The notes: generated by a model from the sequence alone, not told the origin. A stretch of 64,000 bases of DNA from Pseudarthrobacter sp. SSS035 (GCF_023273875.1 NZ_CP096882.1:3844001-3908000), one strand, 5' to 3'. Shown: positions 8,600 to 17,758, counted from the first letter of the stretch. Numbers and translations: made by a program.

Positions 8600-9632
8600 G
8601 GTTGCCGCCAACGCGCAAGCGATGAAGCGGTGGTTGGACAAGGCTGAAACCGCCATTGCCAACCACAGCGACCGCCTCAATGCCATCAACATCTTCCCCG
8701 TGGCGGACGGTGACACCGGCACCAACCTTTACCTCACCGTTCGGGCGGCCGCCCGTGCCCTGCACAGCGGCCCGGCGGTCCAAGGCGCGGCAGTCCCGGC
8801 TGACGCCGGCCAGGCGGATGTCGGAGCGGTGCTGGCGCGTGCCGGAAGGGCCGCGATGGAGCAGGCCCGCGGCAATTCCGGAACCCTCTTCTCAGTCTTT
8901 CTCTGCGCCGCGGCTGAACCCCTGGCCGGTCACACCCGCCTGACGTCAACCCTTCTGGCCGCCGCGCTGAACCGTGCCCAGATCCGGGCCTGGTCCGCGT
9001 TGAGCGACCCCGTGCCAGGCACCATGCTTTCGGTGATGGAAGCCGCGGCCCGGGCCGCCGCGGCAGTGGACGCGGGGCACAACGGCGACGACAGCAACCA
9101 GGCACTCGGCAAAGCCCTCGATGCTGCCGTCAACGGCGCGCTGAGAGCAGTTATCAGCACCGAGAGCCAGCTTGCCGCCCTTGAAGCCGCGCATGTGGTC
9201 GATGCCGGGGGCGTTGGTATGCTGCTCATCCTTGACTGCCTTCGCTCCGCCGTTCTTGGCGAGGAGCTGCAGGGCGAACTCCTCGATGGGCTGCACGGCT
9301 TTGACGTCCAGGACCCCCACATCCACGCTGATATGCCGGCTGACGACGGCGTTGAGGTCATGTGCACCATCAGCCTTTCGCCGCTCAGCGCGGCCACGCT
9401 GCGCCAGCGGCTCGACGAGGTCGGCGAGTCCGTCATCATGAGCCAGGTGGACAGTATGGCCGATGCTGAGGGCAGCTACCGGTGGCGCGTCCATGTCCAC
9501 GTCCCCGACGCCGCACCCGCGGTCGCCCTGATCCGTTCCCTCGGCGAGCCCAGCGACATTTCGGTCAGCGAACTCGCCCTGGCCCGCGAACCCGAACCAG
9601 CTCCGGTGAACTCCAGTGGGCATGAGCGCTGA
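8589..9632 (+). CDS. DAK2 (DhaL-like) domain protein, FakA-related but short
   Basis: A 347-residue protein with an N-terminal DhaL-type ATP-binding domain. Its metal-binding motif is NIFPVADGDTGTN, and EQARGNSGT follows. The middle domain has the FakA-like ending RVHVHVPD. FakA proteins phosphorylate fatty acids bound to FakB and are usually about 550 residues with a further C-terminal domain, which is missing here. I prefer the TTG start at 8589, eleven bases inside thiL and behind GGGGGATGG; a TTG at 8550 would add 13 residues. It precedes recG with a short overlap, the usual order in actinobacteria. Confidence 0.82.
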   Translation: MQTKVAANAQAMKRWLDKAETAIANHSDRLNAINIFPVADGDTGTNLYLTVRAAARALHSGPAVQGAAVPADAGQADVGAVLARAGRAAMEQARGNSGTLFSVFLCAAAEPLAGHTRLTSTLLAAALNRAQIRAWSALSDPVPGTMLSVMEAAARAAAAVDAGHNGDDSNQALGKALDAAVNGALRAVISTESQLAALEAAHVVDAGGVGMLLILDCLRSAVLGEELQGELLDGLHGFDVQDPHIHADMPADDGVEVMCTISLSPLSAATLRQRLDEVGESVIMSQVDSMADAEGSYRWRVHVHVPDAAPAVALIRSLGEPSDISVSELALAREPEPAPVNSSGHER

Positions 9633-11904
9633 ACTGGACCTGGGCCTGGAACGCCTGATCGGAAAGCGGTCAGCGTCGGCCATTGAGAAGCACCTGGGCA
9701 TCGCCACAGTCGGCGGCCTCCTGAACTACTTCCCGCGCCGCTACCTGAACCGCGGTGAACTGACGCCCATCAGCGAGTTGCCGCTGGATGAAGAGGTCAC
9801 GCTTTTTGCGCGCGTGCTCTCCAACAGCACGCGCAAGATGCATACGCGCCGTGGTTCCATCACCGACGTTGTGATCACCGACGACGCCGCCTCCCACGGC
9901 CGTCCGCGCCTTTCCGCGGTAGGCCCCGGCAGCGGGCACGGCACGCTCAAGATCACCTTTTTTAGCGGACACCGGGCACAGGCGCAGCTCCTGCCGGGCC
10001 GGCGCGTGATGTTCTCCGGCAAGGTGACGCGCTACGGAGCGTCCCTGGGCTTGACCAACCCGGACTTCCACCTCCTCGACGAGGACCCGGACATGCCGGC
10101 CATGGACCCCGAAAAGCTCGCCGCCATGCCGATCCCTGTGTATCCGGCCACCGCAAAGCTCACCAGCTGGTCGATTCAGAAAGTCATCTCCACGCTCCTG
10201 GAAACCGTGGATCTGGATGCCCTGCCGGATCCGCTGCCGGAGGCGGTGGCCCGCAGGGAGAAATTCCTTCCCGTGGCCGAGGCCTACCGGCTCATCCATA
10301 GGCCGGAATCGCAGGCTGACTGGATGAAGGCCCAGGAGCGATTGCGCTACCAGGAGGCCCTGGTCCTGCAGGCGGCCTTGGCGCGGCGCCGTGCCCAGCT
10401 TGCGGCCGAGGAAGCCACGGCGCGGCGCCCGGCCACGGACGGGCTGCTGGCGGCGTTCGACAGGCAGCTGCCCTTCACGCTCACCGGCGGCCAGGCCGCC
10501 GTCGGAAAAACGCTGGCCACGGAGCTGGCGCAGGACAGCCCCATGAACCGGCTGCTGCAGGGTGAGGTGGGCTCGGGCAAAACCATCGTCGCGCTGCGGG
10601 CCATGCTGCAGGTAGTGGATGCCGGCGGGCAGGCGGCCCTCCTGGCGCCCACCGAGGTCCTCGCCGCCCAGCACTTCGAATCCATCCGGCGGACCCTGGG
10701 CTCCCTGTCCCGCGATCCGATGCTGTCCGCGGACGGGCTGCTGGGCAGCCTCGCCGAAGGGGCGGTGCAGGTCACCCTCCTCACCGGCTCCATGCCCACC
10801 GGCGCCCGGAAACGGGCCATGCTGGACGCCGCATCCGGCGCCGCCGGGATTGTGATCGGCACGCACGCGCTGCTCAGCGACAACGTCGCGTTCTACGACC
10901 TTGGCCTGATCGTGGTGGACGAACAGCACCGGTTCGGTGTGGAGCAGCGGGACGTCCTCAGGTCAAAGGCCAACAAACCGCCGCACCTGCTGGTCATGAC
11001 GGCCACGCCCATTCCGCGGACGGTGGCCATGACGGTCTTCGGCGACCTCGAAACGTCCGTCCTGGACGAGCTCCCGGCCGGCCGGGCGCCGATTTCCACG
11101 CATGTGGTGGGCCTCGCCGAGAACCCCGGCTGGGCAGACCGCATCTGGTCCCGTTCCCGTGAGGAGATCGACGCCGGGCACCAGGTGTACGTGGTGTGCC
11201 CCAGGATCGGAACGGACGACGACGGCGACTTCAGCCCGGGGGAAGCGGAACCTTCCGCGGCTGACCTGGCGGGCGACGGCGGTGGGCGGGAGCTCGCGTC
11301 GGTGACGGCCGTCGTCGAACATCTCCAGCAGGTGCCGGCCCTGGCCGGTGTGCCCCTTGGGCCGATGCACGGCCGTTTGGACACCGCAGTGAAGTCCGCC
11401 GCGATGGCCGACTTCACCGCCAACCGGACCAAGCTCCTGGTCTCCACCACCGTTATCGAAGTCGGCGTCGACGTCCATAACGCCACCTTGATGGTGATCC
11501 TCGACGCCGACCGCTTCGGCATTTCCCAGCTGCACCAGCTGCGCGGCCGGGTGGGCCGTGGCGGGCTTCCCGGTACGTGCCTGCTGGTCACCAACCTCGA
11601 ACGCGGGCACCCGAGCCGGCGCCGGCTCGATGCCGTGGCGGCAACCACGGACGGCTTCGAGCTGTCGCAGGAGGATTTGAAGCTGCGCCGCGAGGGCGAC
11701 ATCCTGGGCGCGTCGCAGTCCGGCGGCCGCTCCACCCTGAAACTGCTGCGCGTGCTGGAACACGAGGACATCATTGCGCAGGCGCGCCAGGACGCCCAGG
11801 AAATTGTGGGCTCGGATCCGGCCCTGGCGCGGCATCCGCGGTTGGCGGAGGCCATTGACGAGTACTTGAACCCCGAGAAGGAGGCGTTCCTTGAGCGCGG
11901 ATAG
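9622..11904 (+). CDS. recG: ATP-dependent DNA helicase RecG
   Basis: RecG is the fork-reversal and Holliday-junction helicase. The roughly 760-residue protein has an N-terminal wedge/OB domain, Walker A GEVGSGKT, a DEQH box in VVDEQHRFG, the TATPIPRT motif, and the C-terminal helicase motif QLRGRVGRGG. The ATG at 9622 or the in-frame GTG six bases upstream could initiate; both overlap the end of the DAK2 gene. Residues around 530-555 form an acidic, Gly-rich insert between helicase motifs. rsmD follows after nine bases. Confidence 0.95.
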   Translation: MSAELDLGLERLIGKRSASAIEKHLGIATVGGLLNYFPRRYLNRGELTPISELPLDEEVTLFARVLSNSTRKMHTRRGSITDVVITDDAASHGRPRLSAVGPGSGHGTLKITFFSGHRAQAQLLPGRRVMFSGKVTRYGASLGLTNPDFHLLDEDPDMPAMDPEKLAAMPIPVYPATAKLTSWSIQKVISTLLETVDLDALPDPLPEAVARREKFLPVAEAYRLIHRPESQADWMKAQERLRYQEALVLQAALARRRAQLAAEEATARRPATDGLLAAFDRQLPFTLTGGQAAVGKTLATELAQDSPMNRLLQGEVGSGKTIVALRAMLQVVDAGGQAALLAPTEVLAAQHFESIRRTLGSLSRDPMLSADGLLGSLAEGAVQVTLLTGSMPTGARKRAMLDAASGAAGIVIGTHALLSDNVAFYDLGLIVVDEQHRFGVEQRDVLRSKANKPPHLLVMTATPIPRTVAMTVFGDLETSVLDELPAGRAPISTHVVGLAENPGWADRIWSRSREEIDAGHQVYVVCPRIGTDDDGDFSPGEAEPSAADLAGDGGGRELASVTAVVEHLQQVPALAGVPLGPMHGRLDTAVKSAAMADFTANRTKLLVSTTVIEVGVDVHNATLMVILDADRFGISQLHQLRGRVGRGGLPGTCLLVTNLERGHPSRRRLDAVAATTDGFELSQEDLKLRREGDILGASQSGGRSTLKLLRVLEHEDIIAQARQDAQEIVGSDPALARHPRLAEAIDEYLNPEKEAFLERG

Positions 11905-11913
11905 GAGGCGGCC

Positions 11914-12537
11914 ATGAGCCGCATCATCGCGGGCGCCGCAGGCGGGACCCCCCTGGTCAGCGTCCCCGGCTCCCTGACCAGGCCCACTACCGACCGCGTG
12001 AAGGAAGCACTGTTCTCCCGGCTCGACGCCTTCGGGATCATTGCCGGTGCCCGGGTCCTGGACCTGTACGCAGGGTCCGGATCGTTGGGCGTGGAGAGCG
12101 GCAGCCGGGGCGCTGAGGCCGTCGACCTCGTGGAATTCGATGCCAAGGCCAGTTCCGTGTGCCAACGCAACGCGGACCTGATCAACGGCGTGCTGGGCCG
12201 CAAGGCAGTGACGGTCCACCGGTCCAAGGTGGAGTCCTTCCTGGAGCGCACGGCGGAGACGGCCAGCTGGGACCTGGTGTTCCTGGACCCGCCCTATCCG
12301 CTGGATGACCCTGCCCTGTCGGCGGTGCTGGGCAAACTCGCCGATCATCTGGCTCCGGCGGCCGTGGTAGTGGTGGAGCGGTCCTCGCGTTCACCGGAGC
12401 CGTTCTGGCCCGCCGGCCTGGAACGGTTTGCCGAGAAGAAGTACGGCGAAACGCGGCTTTGGTTCGCCGAGCCATTTGTGCCGGACGCCATCGCGCCGGA
12501 CGTCTTTATTGAGGAGCAGTCGGCGAAGCAGGTTTAG
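11914..12537 (+). CDS. rsmD: 16S rRNA (guanine(966)-N(2))-methyltransferase
   Basis: RsmD methylates G966 of 16S rRNA. The 207-residue protein begins MSRIIAGAAGGTPL, has the RPTTDRVKEALFS segment, the SAM-binding DLYAGSGSLGVE and the catalytic LDPPYPL motif, all characteristic. It starts behind AGGAGG, nine bases after recG, so the two are co-transcribed. coaD, its usual next neighbour, lies about 2.1 kb further on, separated by two reverse-strand genes. Confidence 0.95.
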   Translation: MSRIIAGAAGGTPLVSVPGSLTRPTTDRVKEALFSRLDAFGIIAGARVLDLYAGSGSLGVESGSRGAEAVDLVEFDAKASSVCQRNADLINGVLGRKAVTVHRSKVESFLERTAETASWDLVFLDPPYPLDDPALSAVLGKLADHLAPAAVVVVERSSRSPEPFWPAGLERFAEKKYGETRLWFAEPFVPDAIAPDVFIEEQSAKQV

Positions 12538-12577
12538 GGCCTGGCCCGGGACGCCTGGGACGCGGGGAGTCTGCGGC

Positions 12578-13366
12578 TCAGCCGGCCAGCTTATCCAGGT
12601 CCACGCCGGCGAGAACCTCCGCGGGGTGGGGGCCGCGTGACGTCAATTCGGCTGTCCAGGCTTCGGGCCAGGGCGTTTGCGTTCCGGCGAGGATGATGTT
12701 GCCGGGGTAGCGGCCCGCGAACATCCCGGTTTCGGCGAAGGCCGCCACGTCGGTCATGGCGCGGCGCATGGCGGCGGCCTGGCTTCGTACCAGGGTCAGG
12801 CCGGGTTCATCGCCCACGTTGACGATCAGCAAGCCTTCCGGTGCAAGGCGTGCACGGGCCTCCTGGTAGAACTCCTCAGAGGCGATGTGGGCCGGGGCTT
12901 CCGGACCCGAAAAGATGTCCAGGATCACGACGTCGAACAGAAGTTCCGCGTCCAGGTCCGCCAGGGCGTCGCGGGCATCGCCGATGACAGTGTGCAGCTC
13001 GGTACCGTCAGGCAGGGGGAGTTGCTGCAGGACAAAGTCGAGGAGCTCGCGTTCCAGCTCCACCGCATACTGGACGGATCCGGGCCTCGTCGCCTGGATG
13101 TAGCGCGCAAGGGTCAGGGCTCCGGCCCCAAGATGGAGCGCAGTGATTGGCCGGCCTTCGGGAGCCGCGAGGTCCACAATGTGGCCGATCCGTCGCAGGT
13201 ACTCGTAGAAGATCTCCTCAGGATGCGCCAGGTTAACATGGGACTGCTCGGCCCCGCCGATGCTCAGGACGTAGCCGCCGTCGGTGAAAGCATCGGGCTC
13301 GATGGACGCGTGCTGTCCCGTGGTCCGCAGGAACCGCGTGGAACGTGTGCCGCCGGGCTCCGCCAT
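12578..13366 (-). CDS. Spermidine-synthase-like methyltransferase-fold protein
   Basis: A 262-residue protein with the Rossmann fold shared by spermidine synthases. It has LHLGAGALTLARYI (the SAM or dcSAM-binding glycine loop), YAVELERELLDF (acidic residue for the ribose), GDARDAL and VVILDIFSG. The polyamine-binding tyrosines and aspartates of true spermidine synthases are not obvious, and many actinobacterial members of this group have no proven polyamine activity. It overlaps the aminotransferase stop by one base (TGATG), so the two form an operon. It converges on rsmD. Confidence 0.7.
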   Translation of the reverse strand: MAEPGGTRSTRFLRTTGQHASIEPDAFTDGGYVLSIGGAEQSHVNLAHPEEIFYEYLRRIGHIVDLAAPEGRPITALHLGAGALTLARYIQATRPGSVQYAVELERELLDFVLQQLPLPDGTELHTVIGDARDALADLDAELLFDVVILDIFSGPEAPAHIASEEFYQEARARLAPEGLLIVNVGDEPGLTLVRSQAAAMRRAMTDVAAFAETGMFAGRYPGNIILAGTQTPWPEAWTAELTSRGPHPAEVLAGVDLDKLAG

Positions 13367-14595
13367 CAGAGCTTTCCGCTGAGGGTCGCCAGCCTGGCGG
13401 CGGCTTCCTCGAGGAGCTCCACTTTCTTGCAGAACGCGAATCTGAGCAGGCTCCGTGTCCGTTCCGCGCCCTCCGGGTGGCAGAAGACGGGGACGGGGAT
13501 CGCGGCCACTCCCACCAGCCCGGGCAGCCTGCGGGCCAGGTCCACGGAGTCGCCAATGCCGAGGGGTGCGGTGTCCACGTTGACGAAATAGGTTCCCTGC
13601 GGCGTGTAAACGTCGAATCCTGCGGCGCGAAGGCCTTCGCTGAGGATGTCCCGTTTTTTCTGGAGAGTTGCCGCAACGCCCTGGTAAAACTCATCCGGCA
13701 GTGCCAGGCCGGCGGCAATGGCCGCCTGGAACGGTGTCCCGGAGCTGTAAGTCAGGAACTGCTTCACCGTCCGGACAGCCGCCACCAGATGGTCCGGGCC
13801 GGTCAGCCAACCGATCTTCCAGCCAGTGAAGGAGAAGGTCTTTCCGGCGGACGAGATGGTGATCGTCCGCTCCGCTGCACCCGGCAGGGTGGCGACAGGA
13901 ATGTGCCTGGCGCCGAAGGTGAGGTGCTCGTACACCTCGTCGGTGATGATGAGGCAGTCATGCTTTGCGGCAAGCTCAACGACGCGCTGCAGAACATGGC
14001 GGGGGAAGACGGCGCCGGTGGGATTGTGCGGGTTGTTCAACAGCACCACCCTCGTGCGGTCGGTGAAGGCCGCCTCCATGGCCGTCATGTCCGGGTAAAA
14101 GTCGGGGGCCAGCAGCGGGGCGGTGACGTGGGTGGCGCCTGACAGGCCGATGACGGCGCCGTACGAGTCATAAAACGGTTCGAACGTCAGCACCTCATCG
14201 CCAGGGCCGACGAACGCCAGCAACGTTGCGGCGATCCCCTCTGTGGCGCCGGTAGTGATGATGACCTCTGTGTGCGGGTCCGGGGCCAGCCCGTAGAACC
14301 GCTCCTGGTGGGCAGCCACGGCCTCACGCAGTTCCAGGATGCCCTTGCCGGGCGCGTACTGGTTGGCCCCGGCCTCGATGGCGGCCATCGCTGCCGCCTT
14401 GATTTCCCGCGGTCCGTCCTCGTCGGGAAAGCCCTGCCCGAGGTTGATGGCGCCGGTCTGCGCCGCCAGCGTGGTCATCTCCTCGAAGATGGTGACGCCC
14501 AGTTGGCCGGCAGGTCCCAGCAGATTGGCGCCTGAGGCGGTGCGCTGCCACGGGGCAGGCACGCTGGGCATGGAAAGGTCCCGTGGTGGATGCAT
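13366..14595 (-). CDS. Class I/II pyridoxal-phosphate aminotransferase
   Basis: A roughly 409-residue fold-type I aminotransferase. It shows INLGQGFPDEDGP at the start, TGATEGIAA in the cofactor-phosphate loop, NNPHNPTGAVF, DEVYEHL (PLP ring contact) and the lysine motif SSAGKTFSFTGWKIGW. The pattern fits the kynurenine/methionine aminotransferase or DapC-like group; substrate cannot be decided. I place the start at the ATG at 14595, since earlier in-frame ATGs (14640, 14676) run into coaD, which starts at 14639 on the other strand. An ATG at 14571 is also possible. Confidence 0.88.
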   Translation of the reverse strand: MHPPRDLSMPSVPAPWQRTASGANLLGPAGQLGVTIFEEMTTLAAQTGAINLGQGFPDEDGPREIKAAAMAAIEAGANQYAPGKGILELREAVAAHQERFYGLAPDPHTEVIITTGATEGIAATLLAFVGPGDEVLTFEPFYDSYGAVIGLSGATHVTAPLLAPDFYPDMTAMEAAFTDRTRVVLLNNPHNPTGAVFPRHVLQRVVELAAKHDCLIITDEVYEHLTFGARHIPVATLPGAAERTITISSAGKTFSFTGWKIGWLTGPDHLVAAVRTVKQFLTYSSGTPFQAAIAAGLALPDEFYQGVAATLQKKRDILSEGLRAAGFDVYTPQGTYFVNVDTAPLGIGDSVDLARRLPGLVGVAAIPVPVFCHPEGAERTRSLLRFAFCKKVELLEEAAARLATLSGKL

Positions 14596-14638
14596 CCAGT
14601 CATGGTATCCCGGCCGTCCCATGCGGTAGGTTCGGTGC

Positions 14639-15139
14639 ATGAGACGCGCTGTCTGCCCCGGATCCTTTGACCCCATTCACAACGGCCATCTCGAGGTCAT
14701 CGCCCGTGCCGCCGGCCTCTTCGATGAGGTGATCGTGGCGGTTTCGACCAACTATGCGAAGAAGTACATGTTCAGCCTGGGGGACCGTCTGGATATGGCG
14801 CGCGAAACCCTGGCATCCCTCAAAGGCATTGTGGTGGAACCGGTGGGCGACGGTCTCCTGGCCGAGTACTGCCGCCAGCGCGGTGTCTCCGCGATCGTCA
14901 AAGGTCTCCGCTCATCCTCAGACTTCGACTACGAACTACCGATGGCCACGATGAACCGCCAGCTCAGCGGCGTGGAAACGGTGTTCCTGCCGGCGGAGGC
15001 GCACTACCTGCATTTGTCATCCACCCTGATCAAAGAGGTGGCCAGTCTGGGTGGCAGCGTGTCCGACTATGTGCCCCGGTCGGTACATAAAAGGTTGCTC
15101 GCGGGCGGGTCTGCGCCCGATCAGCCGCCAAGAGGGTAG
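14639..15139 (+). CDS. coaD: Phosphopantetheine adenylyltransferase
   Basis: CoaD makes dephospho-CoA from 4'-phosphopantetheine and ATP. The 166-residue protein has the nucleotidyltransferase HxGH motif as HNGH in CPGSFDPIHNGHLEVIAR, the KGLRSSSDFDYE segment and the LSSTLIKEVA signature. Length is standard. The start at 14639 lies only 43 bases from the divergent aminotransferase start, so the promoters of the two genes must overlap. It precedes DUF177-rpmF-rnc in the usual actinobacterial order. Confidence 0.96.
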   Translation: MRRAVCPGSFDPIHNGHLEVIARAAGLFDEVIVAVSTNYAKKYMFSLGDRLDMARETLASLKGIVVEPVGDGLLAEYCRQRGVSAIVKGLRSSSDFDYELPMATMNRQLSGVETVFLPAEAHYLHLSSTLIKEVASLGGSVSDYVPRSVHKRLLAGGSAPDQPPRG

Positions 15140-15251
15140 GCTAGTCCGGTACTTCGACGTCCGCTGCCTTGTGGTTCGCAGGCCTGGTTTGAGTCCCTGC
15201 GGTTCTTCAGGCTAAGATGGTACGTCGGTCATATGTTCAACAGGAGTTCTC

Positions 15252-15800
15252 ATTAAACGAGATGCTAGTTCGCCCTTGGCGTTCGACGTCAAGGATCTCG
15301 GGCGCAGCCCGGGCAGCATGCGGACACTGAAGGAACATGTACCCGCACCAAGTGATCTTGGTGTGGCACTCATTGGCGTTCAGGAAGGCTCGGACATCGA
15401 GCTGGATCTGAGGCTTGAGGCCGTACACGAAGGAATCCTGGTATCAGGAACCGCAGTCGCCGAAGTAAAAGGCGAATGCGGCAGATGCCTGGATCCCCTT
15501 GCGTATGACCTTGAGGTCAATGTGCAAGAACTTTTCTTCTACGAGGGCGTTGTGCTGTCGGACGAAGAAGACGAAGAAGAGCAATATCGAGTCGAGCGCG
15601 ATGTTATCGATCTTGAGCCGGTGTTGCGGGACGCAGTTGTAACCATGCTGCCGTTCCAGCCGGTGTGCCGGGAAGACTGCCAGGGCCTTTGCTCCGAATG
15701 TGGAGTCCGCCTGGAAGACGAGCCGGGGCATCACCACGAGATCGTAGATCCTCGCTGGGCCGCCCTAGCCGACTTGGCTAAGCCTGACCGGCAAAACTGA
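15252..15800 (+). CDS. DUF177 (YceD family) protein with an apparent ATT start
   Basis: A 182-residue YceD/DUF177 protein, the family found directly upstream of rpmF in most bacteria and linked to 23S rRNA or ribosome metabolism. It has the C-terminal paired cysteines CGRCLDPL, CREDCQGLCSECG. The best ribosome binding site, CAGGAG at 15241-15246, lies five bases before ATT at 15252, which reads IKRDASSPLAFDV. That matches the family's usual N-terminus ahead of the conserved DVKDLGRSPGSMRT. The only conventional in-frame alternative is TTG at 15276, which has no binding site at proper spacing. The start is inference; the gene is certain. Confidence 0.85.
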   Translation: MKRDASSPLAFDVKDLGRSPGSMRTLKEHVPAPSDLGVALIGVQEGSDIELDLRLEAVHEGILVSGTAVAEVKGECGRCLDPLAYDLEVNVQELFFYEGVVLSDEEDEEEQYRVERDVIDLEPVLRDAVVTMLPFQPVCREDCQGLCSECGVRLEDEPGHHHEIVDPRWAALADLAKPDRQN

Positions 15801-15836
15801 TTTGTACGTGTTTGTCTAGAGAGAAATGAGTTAGCC

Positions 15837-16040
15837 GTGGCTGTCCCGAAGCGGAAAATGTCTCGCTCGAATACCCGCTCCCGCCGCTCCCAGTGGAAGG
15901 CAACTGCCCCCCACTTGGTGAAGACTGTCGAAAACGGCCAGGTTACCTACAGCCTGCCGCACCAGGCAAAGGTCGTTACCGACTCGGCTGGCACCGCGCT
16001 GTTCCTTGAGTACAAGGGCCGCAAGGTAGCAGACGTCTAA
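15837..16040 (+). CDS. rpmF: 50S ribosomal protein L32
   Basis: A 67-residue L32 protein of the large ribosomal subunit, beginning MAVPKRKMSRSNTRSRRSQW from a GTG. It lacks the zinc-binding Cys quartet of some L32 forms, so this is the zinc-free type. It sits between DUF177 and rnc, the conserved arrangement. GAGAAATGAG upstream serves as a weak ribosome binding site. Confidence 0.96.
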   Translation: MAVPKRKMSRSNTRSRRSQWKATAPHLVKTVENGQVTYSLPHQAKVVTDSAGTALFLEYKGRKVADV

Positions 16041-16058
16041 TCGGCCGCTTGGGCTGAC

Positions 16059-16802
16059 ATGATGTCTTCAACTGAAGAGCTTCTGAAGCGTCTCGGTGTC
16101 TCCATTGACGCCGGGACGCTTCGTCTTGCTCTCACACACCGTTCTTACGCCTACGAAAACGGCGGCATCCCCACCAACGAGCGGCTCGAATTCCTGGGCG
16201 ACTCCATCCTGGGCTTCTCCGTGACCGATGCCCTGTACCGGGACAACCCCACACTGCCCGAAGGCGACCTCGCCAAACGCCGCTCTGCGGTTGTCAGCAC
16301 GCGCGCCCTCGCCGGCATCGGCCGCAGCCTGGGCATCGGGGACTATATCTACCTGGGGCAGGGCGAAAAGCTCACCGAGGGCAAGAACAAGGCCTCCATC
16401 CTGGCGGACACCATGGAGGCACTCATTGGTGCCACGTACGTGTCCAACGACATTGAGACTGCCCGCCAGCTGGTCATGCGCCTGATTGGGCCGCTCCTTA
16501 AGGATGCGGGCGCACTCGGCGCCGGCACGGACTGGAAGACCAGCATCCAGGAACTGGCAGCCAGCCGGCAGATGGGCACTATCTACTACGCCGTTGAGGG
16601 GGCCGGGCCGGACCACGCCCGTACTTTCACAGCTGTCCTGAACATCGGTGGCAAACCGTACGGCAACGGATCAGGCCATTCCAAGAAGGAAGCGGAGCAG
16701 GAAGCTGCCGCGGACGCCTGGCGTCAACTCTCCCCAACAGCGGGAGCCGCGGCTGCCGCAGCAGCGGAGGACGCATCACCAGAGTCCTCCCGCAGCGTCT
16801 AG
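16059..16802 (+). CDS. rnc: Ribonuclease III
   Basis: RNase III cuts double-stranded RNA, including rRNA precursors. The 247-residue protein has the catalytic signature NERLEFLGDSILG, the second metal-binding region ADTMEALIGA and a C-terminal double-stranded RNA-binding domain ending GNGSGHSKKEAEQEAAADAW. An Ala-rich tail of about 20 residues follows. Start may be the ATG at 16059 or the adjacent ATG at 16062. mutM starts eight bases after its stop. Confidence 0.96.
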   Translation: MMSSTEELLKRLGVSIDAGTLRLALTHRSYAYENGGIPTNERLEFLGDSILGFSVTDALYRDNPTLPEGDLAKRRSAVVSTRALAGIGRSLGIGDYIYLGQGEKLTEGKNKASILADTMEALIGATYVSNDIETARQLVMRLIGPLLKDAGALGAGTDWKTSIQELAASRQMGTIYYAVEGAGPDHARTFTAVLNIGGKPYGNGSGHSKKEAEQEAAADAWRQLSPTAGAAAAAAAEDASPESSRSV

Positions 16803-16810
16803 GCTGAGCC

Positions 16811-17758
16811 GTGCCCGAACTGCCTGAAGTCGAAGTAGTCCGCCGCGGACTCGTGAGTTGGGTACGCGGCCGGACCATCACATCCGTGGACGTACTGGAC
16901 CCTCGCTCCCTCCGCCGCCATACCCTGGGCACCGAGGATTTCAGGGGCAACCTCCAGGGTGCCACGGTTGTGGACGTGGTGCGCCGCGGAAAATTCCTCT
17001 GGATGCCGCTGAGTGAGACACCCGGCGCCACTGGCACACCGACCGTCGCACTGATGGCCCACCTCGGGATGAGCGGCCAGCTCCTGATGCAGGACGCGGA
17101 CGTGCCCGACGAGAAACACCTCAAGGTCAGGCTGCGCCTGAGTCCCGTGGCCGGTATGCCTGAACAGCTCCGGTTTGTGGACCAGCGGATTTTCGGCGGA
17201 TTGTTCGTCACCGGCATGGTTCCCACGGACGACGGCGGCCCGGGTGGCCAGGCGGAATCTCCCGTTGCGTTCATCGCCGAGGAAGCCTCCCACATCGCCC
17301 GGGATCCCCTGGACCCGGCGTTTTCCTTTGACCTTTTTTACAGCCGGCTGCGGAAGCGCAAGACGGGCCTCAAACGCGCCCTGTTGGACCAGGGCCTCGT
17401 ATCGGGCATTGGCAACATCTATGCCGACGAGTCCCTGTGGCGGGCAAAACTGCATTACGCCAGGCCCACCGATACGCTGCGACGCGGCGACGCGGAACGG
17501 CTCATCACCAGCGCGCGCGAAGTCATGCTGGACGCACTTGCCGCCGGCGGTACCAGCTTTGATTCGCTGTACGTCAACGTCAACGGGGCCTCTGGTTACT
17601 TCGACCGCTCCCTGAACGCCTACGGGCGGGAAGGGAAACCCTGCAGCCGTTGCGCCGCCGTCGGGATTAACTCCATACTCCGCCGCGAGCTGTTCATGAA
17701 CCGATCGTCCTACACCTGCCCGGTCTGTCAGCCGCGCCCGCGCAACGGCCGGTGGTAG
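16811..17758 (+). CDS. mutM: Formamidopyrimidine-DNA glycosylase
   Basis: Fpg/MutM removes oxidised purines such as 8-oxoguanine. The 315-residue protein begins (M)PELPEVEVVRRGL, so Pro2 and Glu3 of the active site are present. It also has the H2TH region with LLDQGLVSGIGNIYADESLW and a C-terminal zinc finger with CSRC and CPVC. There is a roughly 20-residue Gly-rich insertion around residues 138-155. The start is a GTG at 16811 close behind rnc. Confidence 0.96.
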   Translation: MPELPEVEVVRRGLVSWVRGRTITSVDVLDPRSLRRHTLGTEDFRGNLQGATVVDVVRRGKFLWMPLSETPGATGTPTVALMAHLGMSGQLLMQDADVPDEKHLKVRLRLSPVAGMPEQLRFVDQRIFGGLFVTGMVPTDDGGPGGQAESPVAFIAEEASHIARDPLDPAFSFDLFYSRLRKRKTGLKRALLDQGLVSGIGNIYADESLWRAKLHYARPTDTLRRGDAERLITSAREVMLDALAAGGTSFDSLYVNVNGASGYFDRSLNAYGREGKPCSRCAAVGINSILRRELFMNRSSYTCPVCQPRPRNGRW

